Source: Arthrobacter sp. CAN_C5 | GTDB lineage: Bacteria; Actinomycetota; Actinomycetes; Actinomycetales; Micrococcaceae | Assembly (NCBI RefSeq): GCF_017875735.1 | Contig: NZ_JAGGMZ010000001.1 | Coordinates: 2,232,001-2,296,000 of the forward strand | Length of the DNA: 64,000 nucleotides | Reading direction: 5' to 3' | Shown here: in pieces, positions 34,314 through 43,497 of the stretch | Layout of the letters: each line of letters opens with the position of its first letter | Position numbering within the stretch: the first letter of the stretch is position 1 | Made by a program: the position numbers and the translations under genes | Notes under the pieces: model-generated | What the model saw: the letters and a program-made list of their open reading frames with translations, nothing else | The model's database searches: none | Told to the model about the DNA's origin: nothing

Positions 34314-34746
34314 ATTGATAGTCAGTTATAGCACATGCCGGCCCGCCGGGGCGGGGCAGGGCGCTGCATGGATATCCGGCCGCGGAACGCCGGCAGGAAA
34401 CGCGCAGGAGGTTTTGTCGCACCGGTTCGTCCGGTCAGGGCCGTTCCCATGCTGGTGCGCCGTGGCCTAGAGGCTCTGCCGTCCGAGGGTGTCAGTTGAG
34501 CATTCCGTGGATTGCCGGGCAGGAGTCCCTTGAGCGCTGACGCTGTCCGGCACGTACTCGGCGGGCCCGCACGTGGCGGCCCCTGCGCAGGGGGCATGTC
34601 GGGTGGATCGCGGCTCGGGCGGCGGGGCAGCAACGCAGAACCGCCCGCGATCCCCTGGTGGACCTGTCGAACGGGGTGCAGCCATCAGCTGGCCGGGGCG
34701 TCCTGGATCTCCGGCCCGTCGAGGCCTCCGGTGTCAGCCTCCGGTG
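34314..34746. other. Gap of ~430 bp without a convincing gene
   Basis: Between the SDR promoter and the end of the TetR gene, short frames on both strands are shadows without starts or family signals. Nothing else is seen apart from the SDR promoter at the left end. Confidence 0.4.
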
Positions 34747-35358
34747 TCAGGCGTCGCTTGCGACGGCTGTTATGCCAAGGAGCCCTGTGATCTGCGCCCA
34801 GAGCGGGCCGAGCAGTGCGGGGTCGTTGTACAGCTTCGCGAGCAGGACGTTGCCCTCCGGCTGAGCGATGAGCGCCCTGGCATTAACGATGGTGGCTTTG
34901 TCGTCATCGAGCGGTCCGTCGAGCGTTGCCCTGCGCAGATTCTCGAAGATGAGCTGGCTCTGATCATCGAAGATTTCCCGGAGGCAATCACGCAGATCCT
35001 GCTCGGAGGTGGTGGTCTCAACAGCCAGGTTGCCGTAGAGACAGCCCACGACCGACCCCGACGAGCGTTGCCGGTCGTACTGGCCCTGAACCTGTTCCTG
35101 GATCAGCGCCTCGAGCCCCTCCAGGCCGGTTCCCCGGCCGAGGATCTCAACCCAGCGGGCGCGTTCCAAGGCCCATGTTGCCCGCAGGGTCGCCACCGTC
35201 AGCGCCTGCTTCGACTCGAAGAAGTAGTAGAAGCTTCCCTTTCGGACATCCGCCCGATCACAGATTTCCGCCACTCCGATCGCACTGTATCCGCGGTCAT
35301 GCATCAGCGTGCGCGCGGCCTCCATAAGGTTTTGAGGTGCATCGCTTGTTCTGCCCAT
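34747..35358 (-). CDS. TetR/AcrR-family repressor (copy 2)
   Basis: A 203-residue protein from ATG 35358, essentially the same as the one at 7751-8362 except for the end (AQITGLLGITAVASDA here, SHIEGFLGITVLTSDV there) and two internal changes. Divergent from the intact flavodoxin gene over the same double operator, it is the probable repressor of the flavodoxin-nitronate monooxygenase operon. Confidence 0.9.
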   Translation of the reverse strand: MGRTSDAPQNLMEAARTLMHDRGYSAIGVAEICDRADVRKGSFYYFFESKQALTVATLRATWALERARWVEILGRGTGLEGLEALIQEQVQGQYDRQRSSGSVVGCLYGNLAVETTTSEQDLRDCLREIFDDQSQLIFENLRRATLDGPLDDDKATIVNARALIAQPEGNVLLAKLYNDPALLGPLWAQITGLLGITAVASDA

Positions 35359-35838
35359 GACTCCAGTATACAACCGGTCAAGTATTGACGTCAGTTGACC
35401 AGTCATCTATGTTTGGGGAACCCAACCAACATGGAAAGAAGGACAGTCATGCATGCAGAAGCAGGCGTCACGGTAGCCGTGGCGTATCACAGTGGATATG
35501 GACATACGGAGCGTCAGGCGCAGGCGGTTGCTGAGGGCGCCCGGCAGGCGGTCGGCAGCACCGCTGTCCTGTATAACGTGGCCGAGCTCAGTGATGAGCT
35601 GTGGGAGGGTCTGGCTGAGGCCGACGCGATCATCTTCGGAACCCCCACCTACATGGGCAGTCAGTCCTCGGTCTTCCAGGCGTTTGCAGAAGCCAGCGGA
35701 TCGGTGTGGGCGGCACAGGGGTGGAAAGACAAGGTCGCGGCCGGCTTCACCAACTCCGCCGGAGTCAATGGCGACAAGCTCAACGCCCTGACCTCCCTGT
35801 CGGTGCTGGCCGCACAGCACGGCATGCACTGGGTCTCC
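34798..35838. repeat. Duplicated TetR-flavodoxin module, copy 2 of 2
   Basis: Near-identical to 7802-8804. Here the flavodoxin keeps the 39 bp missing from copy 1 and continues into its natural C-terminus, so copy 2 is the parental or better-preserved form. Confidence 0.9.
35373..35406. promoter_or_regulatory. TetR operator pair, copy 2
   Basis: ACCGGTCAA (35373-35381) and TTGACCAGTCAT (35395-35406) have the same arrangement as at 8377-8410, between the divergent TetR and flavodoxin starts. Confidence 0.65.
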
Positions 35839-36060
35839 CTCGGCCTGCCTCCCGGATGGCTGTACTCCTCAGCCGGCAGCGTGGAGGATCTCAATCGCCT
35901 GGGCGGTTTCCTGGGTGCCATGGGACAGTCCCCCTCGGATGCTGGCCCGGATGTCGCACCGTCGGACGCGGATCTGCGGACCGCCGAGCACCTGGGCCGC
36001 CGTGTAGCCGAGGTCACTGTTCAGCTGCGTCATGGAGCAGCAGAACTGGTACAACAGTGA
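35449..36060 (+). CDS. Flavodoxin-family NAD(P)H:quinone reductase, WrbA-like
   Basis: ATG 35449 follows AGAAGGA. The 203-residue protein has the FMN phosphate-binding loop AYHSGYGHTERQAQAVAEGA, the GTPTYMGSQSS loop and GFTNSAGVNGDKL, characteristic of WrbA-like flavodoxin-fold quinone reductases. It overlaps the nitronate monooxygenase gene (GTGA), so the two are co-expressed under the divergent TetR. Two-electron reduction of quinones or nitro compounds is expected from the family. Confidence 0.9.
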   Translation: MHAEAGVTVAVAYHSGYGHTERQAQAVAEGARQAVGSTAVLYNVAELSDELWEGLAEADAIIFGTPTYMGSQSSVFQAFAEASGSVWAAQGWKDKVAAGFTNSAGVNGDKLNALTSLSVLAAQHGMHWVSLGLPPGWLYSSAGSVEDLNRLGGFLGAMGQSPSDAGPDVAPSDADLRTAEHLGRRVAEVTVQLRHGAAELVQQ

Positions 36061-37082
36061 ACCGACTCACCGACCTTCTAGGAATTATTCACCCCATCAT
36101 TCAGGGCCCCTTTGGGGGCGGAATTTCCACGGTCGAACTCGCTGCGGCCGTATCGAATGCCGGCGGACTGGGTGCTTACGGCGCCCATATCCTTCCCGCC
36201 GGCGAGATCCGGGGCTTGGTGGAGTCGATTCGCTCCCGGACCGGGTCGCCTTTTCAGGTCAACCTGTGGGTTCCGCAGCCTGGTGAGAAGGATGTCATCG
36301 ATCTCGAGCCACATATCGAGCGGTTGGCTCCTCTGTATGCCCGGCTGGGGGTCGAATGGTCCGGCGAAACTGCCGAGGCCCCGGACTTCGAGGAGCAGCT
36401 CGAAGCGCTTCTCGATGCCGCACCTCCGGTTCTCAGTTTTGTTATGGGACTTCCGCCGCAGTGGGCTATTGACCGCGCCAAGAAAGAAGGCATGCTGCTG
36501 GTCGGCACTGCCACGACTGTCGCTGAAGCGCGGGCCGTTGAAGCTGCGGGCCTGGATGCCGTCGTGGCATCGGGTAGTGATGCCGGCGGCCACCGGGGAG
36601 CGTTCCTTCGCCCGGTCCAGGAATCACTGGTGGGCACGTTCTCACTCGTACCCCAGGTGGTGGATGCTGTCCGCATACCGGTGATTGCTGCCGGCGGGAT
36701 CACGGATCGACGGGGTGTTCTTGCGGCCCAGGCGCTGGGGGCGGAGGGTGTGCAGATCGGCACCGGGTTCCTTGCCACAACAGAGTCCGGCGCCAGTGAT
36801 GTGCACCGGGAGAAGCTGGCCAGCCCGGATGCGGAGACGACGGTCCTGACTCGTCTGTTCTCCGGGCGGCACGCCCGGGGCATTGTTAATGCCCTCATTC
36901 GGGAGCTCGGCCCGGAGGAGAACGCAGTGCCTCATTACCCGGTGCAGAACGCCCTGATGCAGCCACTGCGACAGGCAGCAGCCCGGCTCGGCAACAGCGA
37001 TTACCTCAACCTGTGGGCCGGCCAGGCAGCGCCGCTTTCGCGCGCTCAATCGGCCGCGCAGTACTTCGACTCCCTTCTGTAG
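36057..37082 (+). CDS. Nitronate monooxygenase (class I-like)
   Basis: Starts at GTG 36057 overlapping the flavodoxin stop. The 341-residue TIM-barrel flavoprotein has HPIIQGPFGGGIST near the N-terminus, VNLWVPQPGE, the catalytic-His segment ASGSDAGGHRGAF and the FMN site IPVIAAGGITDRRG with GAEGVQIGTGFL. It oxidises alkyl nitronates, toxic propionate-3-nitronate being the usual substrate. With a quinone reductase and a TetR it forms a small detoxification operon. Confidence 0.9.
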   Translation: MNRLTDLLGIIHPIIQGPFGGGISTVELAAAVSNAGGLGAYGAHILPAGEIRGLVESIRSRTGSPFQVNLWVPQPGEKDVIDLEPHIERLAPLYARLGVEWSGETAEAPDFEEQLEALLDAAPPVLSFVMGLPPQWAIDRAKKEGMLLVGTATTVAEARAVEAAGLDAVVASGSDAGGHRGAFLRPVQESLVGTFSLVPQVVDAVRIPVIAAGGITDRRGVLAAQALGAEGVQIGTGFLATTESGASDVHREKLASPDAETTVLTRLFSGRHARGIVNALIRELGPEENAVPHYPVQNALMQPLRQAAARLGNSDYLNLWAGQAAPLSRAQSAAQYFDSLL

Positions 37083-37086
37083 GTGC

Positions 37087-37117
37087 GGTTGGGGACGCCC
37101 ACCGGGCGTCTCCAACC
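37087..37117 (+). terminator. Stem-loop terminator after nitronate monooxygenase
   Basis: GGTTGGGGACGCCC pairs with GGGCGTCTCCAACC (one G-T pair) around a 3-base loop, four bases after the stop codon. The 14-bp stem is typical of an actinobacterial intrinsic terminator without a T-tract. Confidence 0.7.
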
Positions 37118-37334
37118 GGCTCCGCTGTGGAGGGTGCGCGCTCCGGTATCCCGTGGGCAACGAGGCCGGAGGCATCGACCCCGGCAAGCTTGTTGTCGAC
37201 AACTACGGCGCCCTTTGTGATCCTTGAAGGTTGTCTCGGAAAACAAAGGCGATCTCAACCGGTCAATGCACCACCTGTGATTCCGAGGGTATCGCGGGCT
37301 GGTTCGTGGTGGTGATATGGGCTTGGTAGTGGTC

Positions 37335-37400
37335 GTTGGAGCTGGCCCAATTCAAGACCTGCCGAGGACGATTATTGATGAGATCAACGATGTCGGCGCG
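37335..37400 (-). pseudogene. IS30-type transposase, C-terminal scrap
   Basis: Read leftward, the frame gives ADIVDLINNRPRQVLNWAS, which resembles the conserved LNxRPRKxLxW end of IS30 transposases. Only about 20 codons remain. The surrounding 37120-37470 has no complete gene. Confidence 0.45.
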
Positions 37401-37474
37401 GCCTGGTACCCGATTCGGGTTTCCCGGCGCCGAAAGAAACTATAGAGCCTCATCGCGCAATTCCCCGTACGGGC

Positions 37475-37522
37475 GCATCCTCCTGCTTGAAGCTCAAGAC
37501 GTAGGTTCCAGCAGGAGGATGC
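37475..37522. repeat. 13-bp inverted repeat GCATCCTCCTGCT / AGCAGGAGGATGC
   Basis: Perfect arms at 37475-37487 and 37510-37522 around a 22-base loop, in non-coding DNA. It could be a terminator or an insertion-sequence end; no T-tract follows. Confidence 0.45.
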
Positions 37523-37682
37523 TCATACGCGCCACTCTCGGTTCCTCACTACGAGGCAATCCGGGTACACAGGGATATGCACTCCTTCGCATCACCCTCC
37601 AGGATGCACCGCTGCACTTAGGCAACGGCTTACGGGCAGGTGAAGAGATTGGATGAAGTGCTGGTCTACCCGCTAACCGGGC

Positions 37683-38369
37683 TCAGGGCCTCAACGTCTG
37701 CAATGAGTTGCCAGAGCCCTTGGAGCCCGTGACGCCAGTCCTCGAAGGTAACTCATGGTGCGCCGCCGCCGCCAAGCTGCGTCCGAGCTGCTCCCCAGGG
37801 CAGGCATGGCGACCCCTCCCGAAATGTGCCATGGAAAGATCCACCTCCACCTCACGACCCTCTGGGTGTATCCGCCGGGTGACAGAGAACGGAGGCCCGT
37901 TCAAACCATTCTGCAGCGTGGCGATCAAGGCGCTCACCCCGGCATGAGTCTGCACCAATAGGCATATATGCGCGGCCGTGATCTCGTCCCGGCTGCCCAA
38001 TATCCGAACGAGACATTCAACCGCGTCGTCCGCCGTCGAAGTCTGCGGAAGATGCGGATGATACGCGCCTGCAATCACCACGATGTCCTCCAGCAAGTGT
38101 GGGGGAAGCCCCATAGCCTGAAGCATGGAAATAACAGGATCACGTCCGGGGACCACGCTGACCTCTAGGGCGTCCAAGACTTCCTGCGTTAACAGCCGGC
38201 GACGCTGGTGGTCGGTTCCCTCACTGAACCGGACAATCTGGCCGCGCAGCCACGCCATCCCGGTATCACCGGGGACAGGAGCGGGAACTGAGTAGCGGGG
38301 GTCCTCCAACACCGTGGACTCTAATCTCTGCATATAGCCACTCTGCACGAAGAATGCTTCGGTGGTCAT
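37683..38369 (-). CDS. Short cytochrome P450-like protein
   Basis: A ~228-residue protein from ATG 38369 whose C-terminus contains a perfect heme-ligand signature, FGRGRHACPGEQLGR. A helix-I-like segment (HICLLVQTHAGVSALIATL) and a shortened N-terminal half precede it. Ordinary P450s have ~400 residues, so this is either a natural mini-P450 or a deletion product. The last ~25 residues look off-frame; another frame there (WRHGLQGLWQLIADVEAL) reads like a better C-terminus. It lies 76 bp downstream of a winged-helix gene on the same strand. Confidence 0.55.
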   Translation of the reverse strand: MTTEAFFVQSGYMQRLESTVLEDPRYSVPAPVPGDTGMAWLRGQIVRFSEGTDHQRRRLLTQEVLDALEVSVVPGRDPVISMLQAMGLPPHLLEDIVVIAGAYHPHLPQTSTADDAVECLVRILGSRDEITAAHICLLVQTHAGVSALIATLQNGLNGPPFSVTRRIHPEGREVEVDLSMAHFGRGRHACPGEQLGRSLAAAAHHELPSRTGVTGSKGSGNSLQTLRP

Positions 38370-38445
38370 CGAAATATGCTCCCAGTACTCCCCCACAGCG
38401 AAGACCTCGTCTAACGGCGGCTTGGGAGAGTCTTGCTACCCTTCA

Positions 38446-39153
38446 TTACTCAAGGCGCACGTGCAGGCCAAGAACTGCAAGTCCTTCTCTTCCTTCACTT
38501 GAAACGTTCAGTCCTCGCTCACCAGTGACAGCGGTGAGCCATTTCTTGAGAAGGAGAACCTGAAGGACGTGTGCTCCGAGCTGCCCTGCAATATGGGGGC
38601 GGCGTTCTGTCCAGTCAAGGCAACCCCTTACAACAGGTCGCCGTCCATGAGGTCGGAAGGCATTGATATTGAGTGCTTGCGCTACGGGTGTGAGCACCGG
38701 GGCGCGGAGGTGCCCTACTTTCCCGGCGATCAAAGCGTCGATGGTGCCTGTGCTGGTGAAGCTGTCACTGAGTGTCACGGCAAGCGCGCCAGCGAGGTGG
38801 TCGTAACACGTGCGCGCGGTCGCCAGTCGCTGCGCGGTCGCTGATTGGTTGTAGCTGGTGATGGTGTTGCGGGGCGCGATGGCTTGAAGAGCCTCTATGG
38901 CATGAGCGACATCGTCGTTAGCTAGTTCGAAGTACCGGTGTCGACCAAGGTTCCTTACCTCCAGAAATCCGCCGGTCACGAGTGCGTTAAGGTGACTACT
39001 AGCTGTGGGGGCTGATACTCCCGCTATGCGAGCCAGTTCGGAGGCAGGGAGTGATTTTCCTCCGATGAGTGCCATCAGCATGCTGGCCCGGGTGGGCTCG
39101 GACATGAGTTTGGCGGGTTGACTGATGTTCGTGTCGCCGTCCATGCCTCTCAT
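38446..39153 (-). CDS. ArsR-like winged-helix regulator
   Basis: The N-terminal ~90 residues are an HTH_20/ArsR-type winged helix (LMALIGGKSLPASELARIAG, PTASSHLNALVTGGFLEVRN). The C-terminal ~140 residues are unlike small ArsR proteins and may be a ligand domain. Start among several ATGs (39144, 39153, 39165) is uncertain. It is divergent from the EamA exporter (39210), which it probably regulates, and precedes the P450-like gene. Confidence 0.75.
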   Translation of the reverse strand: MRGMDGDTNISQPAKLMSEPTRASMLMALIGGKSLPASELARIAGVSAPTASSHLNALVTGGFLEVRNLGRHRYFELANDDVAHAIEALQAIAPRNTITSYNQSATAQRLATARTCYDHLAGALAVTLSDSFTSTGTIDALIAGKVGHLRAPVLTPVAQALNINAFRPHGRRPVVRGCLDWTERRPHIAGQLGAHVLQVLLLKKWLTAVTGERGLNVSSEGREGLAVLGLHVRLE

Positions 39154-39209
39154 GATATGCCGCACATATTTAGGGCTGGACCGAAGTGTAGCGCCCCTAC
39201 TGTGAACGT

Positions 39210-40160
39210 ATGCAAAGAATCCTCTTGTCCCACAGTTCCGTGCAGCACCGGGTATTTTTTGCAGCAGGTGCCACCGTCATCTTGTGGGCCTCAGCGTTCG
39301 TCGGGATCCGGATGGTAGGCGAGTCGTTCTCGCCGGGGTCTTTGACTCTGTTCAGGCTCCTCGTTGCAAGTGTCTGCTTGACCGTTCTTGTGTTCCTCAG
39401 GAAGCCGGTGTTTCCTCAACGAAGAGATCGGCTGTTCATCGTCGGGTTCGGCGTAGCGTGGTTCGCGGGCTATAACTACGCGCTCAACGCAGCAGAGCAG
39501 TTGCTGGATGCGGGCACTACAGCACTTCTAGTGAACATCGGCCCGATCCTCATTGCTGTGTTGTCTGCGGTTGTCCTGAAAGAGGGTTTCCCCAGGCTTT
39601 TAATGTGGGGGACGTTGGTAGCGTTCGCGGGCGTTGCGTTGGTGGCGGTGACAGCCGGCTCGGGTGATCGGATCGACCCAGCAGGAGTATTCCTCGCATT
39701 ATTGGCTGCAGTGCTCTACGCGGTAGGTGTCGTGGTTCAAAAACCCGTCGTGGGACGGGTGGATTCGGTGATGGCAACGTGGTTGGGTTGCCTGGTGGGA
39801 ACAGTAGTGACCGCACCATTCGCTGTATCACTGGTCGCCGAGATTCCGGAAGCCAGCCCAGCGGCTGCTTGGGGAGTGATCTACCTTGGCGTGTTTCCGA
39901 CCGCAATCGCATTCACAACCTGGGCGTACGCCCTGCAACATACGACGGCTGGCAAGCTCGGGGCGACAACTTTCCTTGTTCCCGCCGTCGCCATCCTGCT
40001 GTCCTGGATAGTTCTTCGCGAGACACCCTCCCTGTGGGCGCTGCTCGGCGGCGGAGTCTGCCTGCTCGGTGTAGCAATCACCAGGCGGGAATCTGCCCCT
40101 CGAGAGCGACCCAAACAGGCAGACCTACCAAAAGCGATCACCTCACCCCCACCCCGGTAG
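39210..40160 (+). CDS. EamA/DMT-family transporter
   Basis: A 316-residue protein with ten predicted helices and two EamA repeats (AGATVILWASAFVGIRMVGE; LLAAVLYAVGVVVQKPVVGR), ending in a polar tail. Such proteins export metabolites, often amino acids or drugs. It is divergent from the winged-helix regulator and followed 24 bp later by a PEP mutase-family gene, probably in one operon. Confidence 0.88.
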   Translation: MQRILLSHSSVQHRVFFAAGATVILWASAFVGIRMVGESFSPGSLTLFRLLVASVCLTVLVFLRKPVFPQRRDRLFIVGFGVAWFAGYNYALNAAEQLLDAGTTALLVNIGPILIAVLSAVVLKEGFPRLLMWGTLVAFAGVALVAVTAGSGDRIDPAGVFLALLAAVLYAVGVVVQKPVVGRVDSVMATWLGCLVGTVVTAPFAVSLVAEIPEASPAAAWGVIYLGVFPTAIAFTTWAYALQHTTAGKLGATTFLVPAVAILLSWIVLRETPSLWALLGGGVCLLGVAITRRESAPRERPKQADLPKAITSPPPR

Positions 40161-40184
40161 TCCGACACGGAAAGGTCCTGCGCT

Positions 40185-40976
40185 TTGGATTTCCACCACT
40201 TCGCCGCATCCCACACCGCTGGCGACCCTCTTCTCATAGTCAACGCGTGGGACGGAGCATCGGCACGCTACCTGCACTCCCTCGGTCACGGCGTGATCGG
40301 CACAACAAGCCTTGGGTCCGCCTACGCAGCCGGACACCCTGACGGGCATGGACGAACATTCGCCGACGTTCTCGCCCTCGTCAAACGCTGTGCACACCTC
40401 CATATTCCCGTAACAGCCGACATTGAGAACGGGTTCAGCGACGACCCGCGCGAAGTCTTAGGTCGGGTCCGTGAACTCCATGAGGCGGGAGCAATTGGAA
40501 TCAACATTGAGGACGGCCGCCCCGATCAAAGCCTCAGCCCTACAGAACTGGCAGCGGAGAAGATTAAGGTCATCTCCCAAAGCCTTCCTGAGCTATCCAT
40601 CAACGCACGCACAGACGCCTACTGGGTTACAGACAACCTCCCGGACCAGACAAAATACGACATCGCGGTAGCGAGGGCACAAGCCTATGTCGACGCCGGT
40701 GCACATGGGATTTTCGTACCCGGGGTCAACGACAGGAGCACGATCAGATCTCTGGTGTCCGCCATACCGGCGCCGTTGAACGTACTGATCCAACCGGGCG
40801 GGCCGACCCTTGCCGAACTTACCAATGATGGGGTAGCAAGAATCAGCACCGGTTCGCTTCTGTTTCGGATTGCTCTCAGCTCCATCGGAACCGCCGTGCA
40901 AAACCTTCAAGCCACTCACCTCGAAATCCTAGAGGACCTACCGACCTACTCCGAGTTCAACGAACGGGGCCCATAG
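40185..40976 (+). CDS. Isocitrate lyase/PEP mutase-family enzyme
   Basis: Starts at TTG 40185 after GGAAAGG. The 263-residue TIM-barrel protein has the family signatures VNAWDGASARYLHSLG, PVTADIENGF, GAIGINIEDG and ARTDAYW with the metal-binding Asp/Glu residues. It lyses or rearranges 2-oxo/dicarboxylic acids (oxaloacetate hydrolase or methylisocitrate-type relatives). The exact reaction cannot be told. Confidence 0.85.
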   Translation: MDFHHFAASHTAGDPLLIVNAWDGASARYLHSLGHGVIGTTSLGSAYAAGHPDGHGRTFADVLALVKRCAHLHIPVTADIENGFSDDPREVLGRVRELHEAGAIGINIEDGRPDQSLSPTELAAEKIKVISQSLPELSINARTDAYWVTDNLPDQTKYDIAVARAQAYVDAGAHGIFVPGVNDRSTIRSLVSAIPAPLNVLIQPGGPTLAELTNDGVARISTGSLLFRIALSSIGTAVQNLQATHLEILEDLPTYSEFNERGP

Positions 40977-41437
40977 CTACCCGATTCGTGAGCCGGACAC
41001 AACTATCTTGGCTCTACCTTGGGATGCCCCTCTTACCCCGACGTGAGGACCCATTGATGTCAGCTACTCCCTGGCGCACCCGCTGAAAATTACTATCGAC
41101 CGGCACAGCTGCACCTGACCCCCGCGGCCCGGGCGGTAGTGGGGGAACAATCCCGGGCGCACCGGCCCGGGGAGCCACCTCATCACCCTGCACCGGGAAA
41201 CAGGTCAGGAAATCCGTCGGGGAACCCGGTCGGGCAGGCCCATCCCTGGAACCGGTCCCTGCGAATTTTCGGGGAGGGGCTTGGGGAAGCCGCTGCCCTG
41301 GGAGGCCGCAGGATCTTTCCGGGCACACGGCGCGCCCGGCACTGTTTCCGGGACCAGAACCCGGCGGTGCCCTACGCTGGCTTTCGGCGCCGGTCTCACG
41401 CACAAACAGGACGTTGGGGGAAGCAGTGGGGGAAATA
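40977..41437. other. Intergenic region of ~460 bp
   Basis: No gene is supported. The stretch is Pro/Gly-codon-rich in all frames and probably holds the promoter of the deacetylase gene at its right end (a GGGGGA ribosome site precedes ATG 41438). Confidence 0.4.
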
Positions 41438-42285
41438 ATGTTGGAGAGTCCGGACCGCCGTGCCTTTTTGATGGCCGGTGCTGCGCTGGCGTTGGCCGGA
41501 TGCGTGCCCGCTACGGCCGGCCCGGCCGTTCCGTCCGTCGATCGTTCAATCCCCGCCGCAACCGGTGCCCCGGGCAAGGCACCCCGGGCATCCGCCTCAG
41601 ATTCCCTGCGGCAGCGCTCCACCCGCGCACCGGAACCCACCGCACTCACCCGCGGGCAGGTCATCGCCGGGTTTTCGGGGAGGACCCCTTCCTACTGGGG
41701 ACTGGAAGCACCGCAGGTCCTCACCACACTGCCGGCCGGCTCGGTCGGGACCGCCCTGACCCTTGACTTCTGCGGAGGCCCCGGAGGCAGCAGCATCGAC
41801 GGGGCACTGATCGACATGCTGCGCCGGTTCCGGGTTCCGGCGACCCTGCTCCTGAACGGGCGCTGGATCACCGCCAACCCGGACCTTGCGCGGGACTTGG
41901 CGGCGGACCCGCTGTTCGAACTCGCCAATTATGGGACGAACCACTACCCCCTGAGTGTCAGCGGCGCCTCGGCGTATGGGATTTTCGGAACTGAAGGCCC
42001 GGGCAGCGTCTTCGACGAAATTATGGCCAACGACGCCGTGCTGACGGACCTGGCTGGCAAGCGGCCGCGCTTCTTCCGGCCGGGCACGGCCTACCTCGAC
42101 GACGTGGCCGCGGAGATCTGTCTGGCCCTGAACCTGATTCCCGCCGGATTCAGCATCAACGGCGACGGAGGATCCACCTACACCGCGGCGTCCGTAGCAG
42201 CGGAAGCCGCCGCTGCAGGACCCGGCGATATCATCATCGCCCACTGCAACCACCCCGAGTCCGGTACGGGACCCGGCCTCGCCGA
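41438..42285 (+). pseudogene. Polysaccharide deacetylase, C-terminally truncated
   Basis: ATG 41438 opens a lipoprotein/Tat-like signal (RRAFLMAGAALALAGC) and a linker, followed by a NodB-type domain: LTLDFCGGPGGSSIDGAL with the metal Asp, GTNHYPLS, RFFRPGTAYLDD and IIIAHCNHPESGTG. Soon after, at ~42285, sequence from a different gene (CtaG-like) begins and the frame becomes nonsense. The final helix/strand is lost, so activity is doubtful although most active-site motifs remain. Confidence 0.7.
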
Positions 42286-42287
42286 AG

Positions 42288-42674
42288 CGGTTGCTCATCG
42301 GCATCGACCCCGGGCCGGCCCGCGTCCCGTTCCCCTTCCGCCTCATCATTCTGCTCGCCACCATGGCTTTTCATGCCTTCTTTGGGTTGTCCCTGCTCAA
42401 CGGCACCGAAGTGCTGGCACCGGGATGGTGGGACGACCTGCAACTCACCAACCAGGGAGCGCTCCTCGCGGACCAGCAACGAGGCGGAGCCATTGCCTGG
42501 GGCGTCGGTGAGCTACCCACCCTGCTGCTCGCCCTGGCCGTCGCCGTCGCCTGGCGAAAAGATGACCAGCGCCGGGCGCTCCGCGAGGACAGAGCCGCGG
42601 ACAGGAACGACGACGCGGCCCTCCGCACCTACAATCAGCATCTCGAGGACCTACGAAACGGGCGCGCGCGATGA
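42288..42674 (+). pseudogene. CtaG-like cytochrome oxidase assembly protein, C-terminal part
   Basis: The frame encodes ARVPFPFRLIILLATMAFHA, GALLADQQRGGAIAWGVGELP and a polar end with DDAALRTYNQHLEDL, the C-terminus of actinobacterial CopD/CtaG (caa3-type) assembly proteins. The N-terminal helices are absent because the deacetylase sequence is joined directly. No start codon suits a full gene. Confidence 0.65.
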
Positions 42675-42699
42675 AAGACGACCACTATCCGCTCCCAGA

Positions 42700-43047
42700 A
42701 TGCGGTGTAGCCCGTTTCTTACCCTCCTTGAGGGCCCGTGGGCTACTCTGATCATCAGAGAACTCCTCCGCGGACCGCACCGCTTTACGGAGCTGCGCAC
42801 GGTTCTGCCACGAATGAGTGCCCACACCCTCACCAGTGGATTCCGGAAGTTCGAGACCTTCGGTCTCGTGACTCGCTCCGCATACGCGGAGGTCCCGCCG
42901 CGGGTGGTGTACGCGCTCACCCCACTCGGCCACGACCGACGCAGCGTTCTCGAGGAGATGAACCACTGGGCTTTGCAAGTACCCGTTCCCTCGCTCGGGA
43001 CCGAAATCGCCCAGGGCGCGGACGAATCGGCCCCTATGCGGTTGTGA
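42700..43047 (+). CDS. HxlR-family regulator, start possibly frameshifted
   Basis: The protein CSPFLTLLEGPWATLIIREL, FTELRTVLPRMSAHTLTSGF, YAEVPPRVVYALTPLG is an HxlR winged helix. ATG 42700 gives 115 residues starting right at the conserved cysteine. A well-formed alternative start at 42671 (MKDDHYPLPECGVARFL) is in another frame that stops after 26 codons; a single indel near 42715 would join them. It may thus be a recent frameshift mutant. Confidence 0.6.
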   Translation: MRCSPFLTLLEGPWATLIIRELLRGPHRFTELRTVLPRMSAHTLTSGFRKFETFGLVTRSAYAEVPPRVVYALTPLGHDRRSVLEEMNHWALQVPVPSLGTEIAQGADESAPMRL

Positions 43048-43497
43048 GAGGTGCTCATTTTTGCTGACAGAACAATAGGGCCGCCCAAGACGACCTGGTG
43101 GATGTCGTCCTCGGTTCCCGGGACATGGGTCCGAATTCCTGCCGCTCAAGCTGTATCCGCTTCACTAAGCAGGGGTACCAAAAACTCGCAAGCGCTAAGC
43201 AGCAGCGTGACCGGGCGACTGCAGGAAGTCCGCCGAGGATGCCCGTGGCGTGAACGGCATTGGACCTCGCTCGTAGAACCAACGAGGTATCCCAGAAGCG
43301 CCATCTAGGGCTCACCAGTAGAGTAAGCGCAACTTCATCTGCGAGTTCAGCCGACGGCGTCCGGAGATATCGAAACGTCATCAGCTAGGTTATCGGCGAA
43401 TGAAAAGGTATTGCGGGAGAGTGCTTCGTCGGCTGCGGCTGCTGCAAAGGTGCAAACTTCTCCGTCATAAGTGGTGCCGTCTCGGTTGGCAGCTGGT
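43048..43497. other. Gap of ~450 bp without a recognised gene
   Basis: Several short frames exist. On the minus strand past the stop of the GlxA-like gene a frame (CTFAAAAADEALSRNTFSFA) looks partly protein-like but has no start. I cannot support a gene. Confidence 0.35.
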
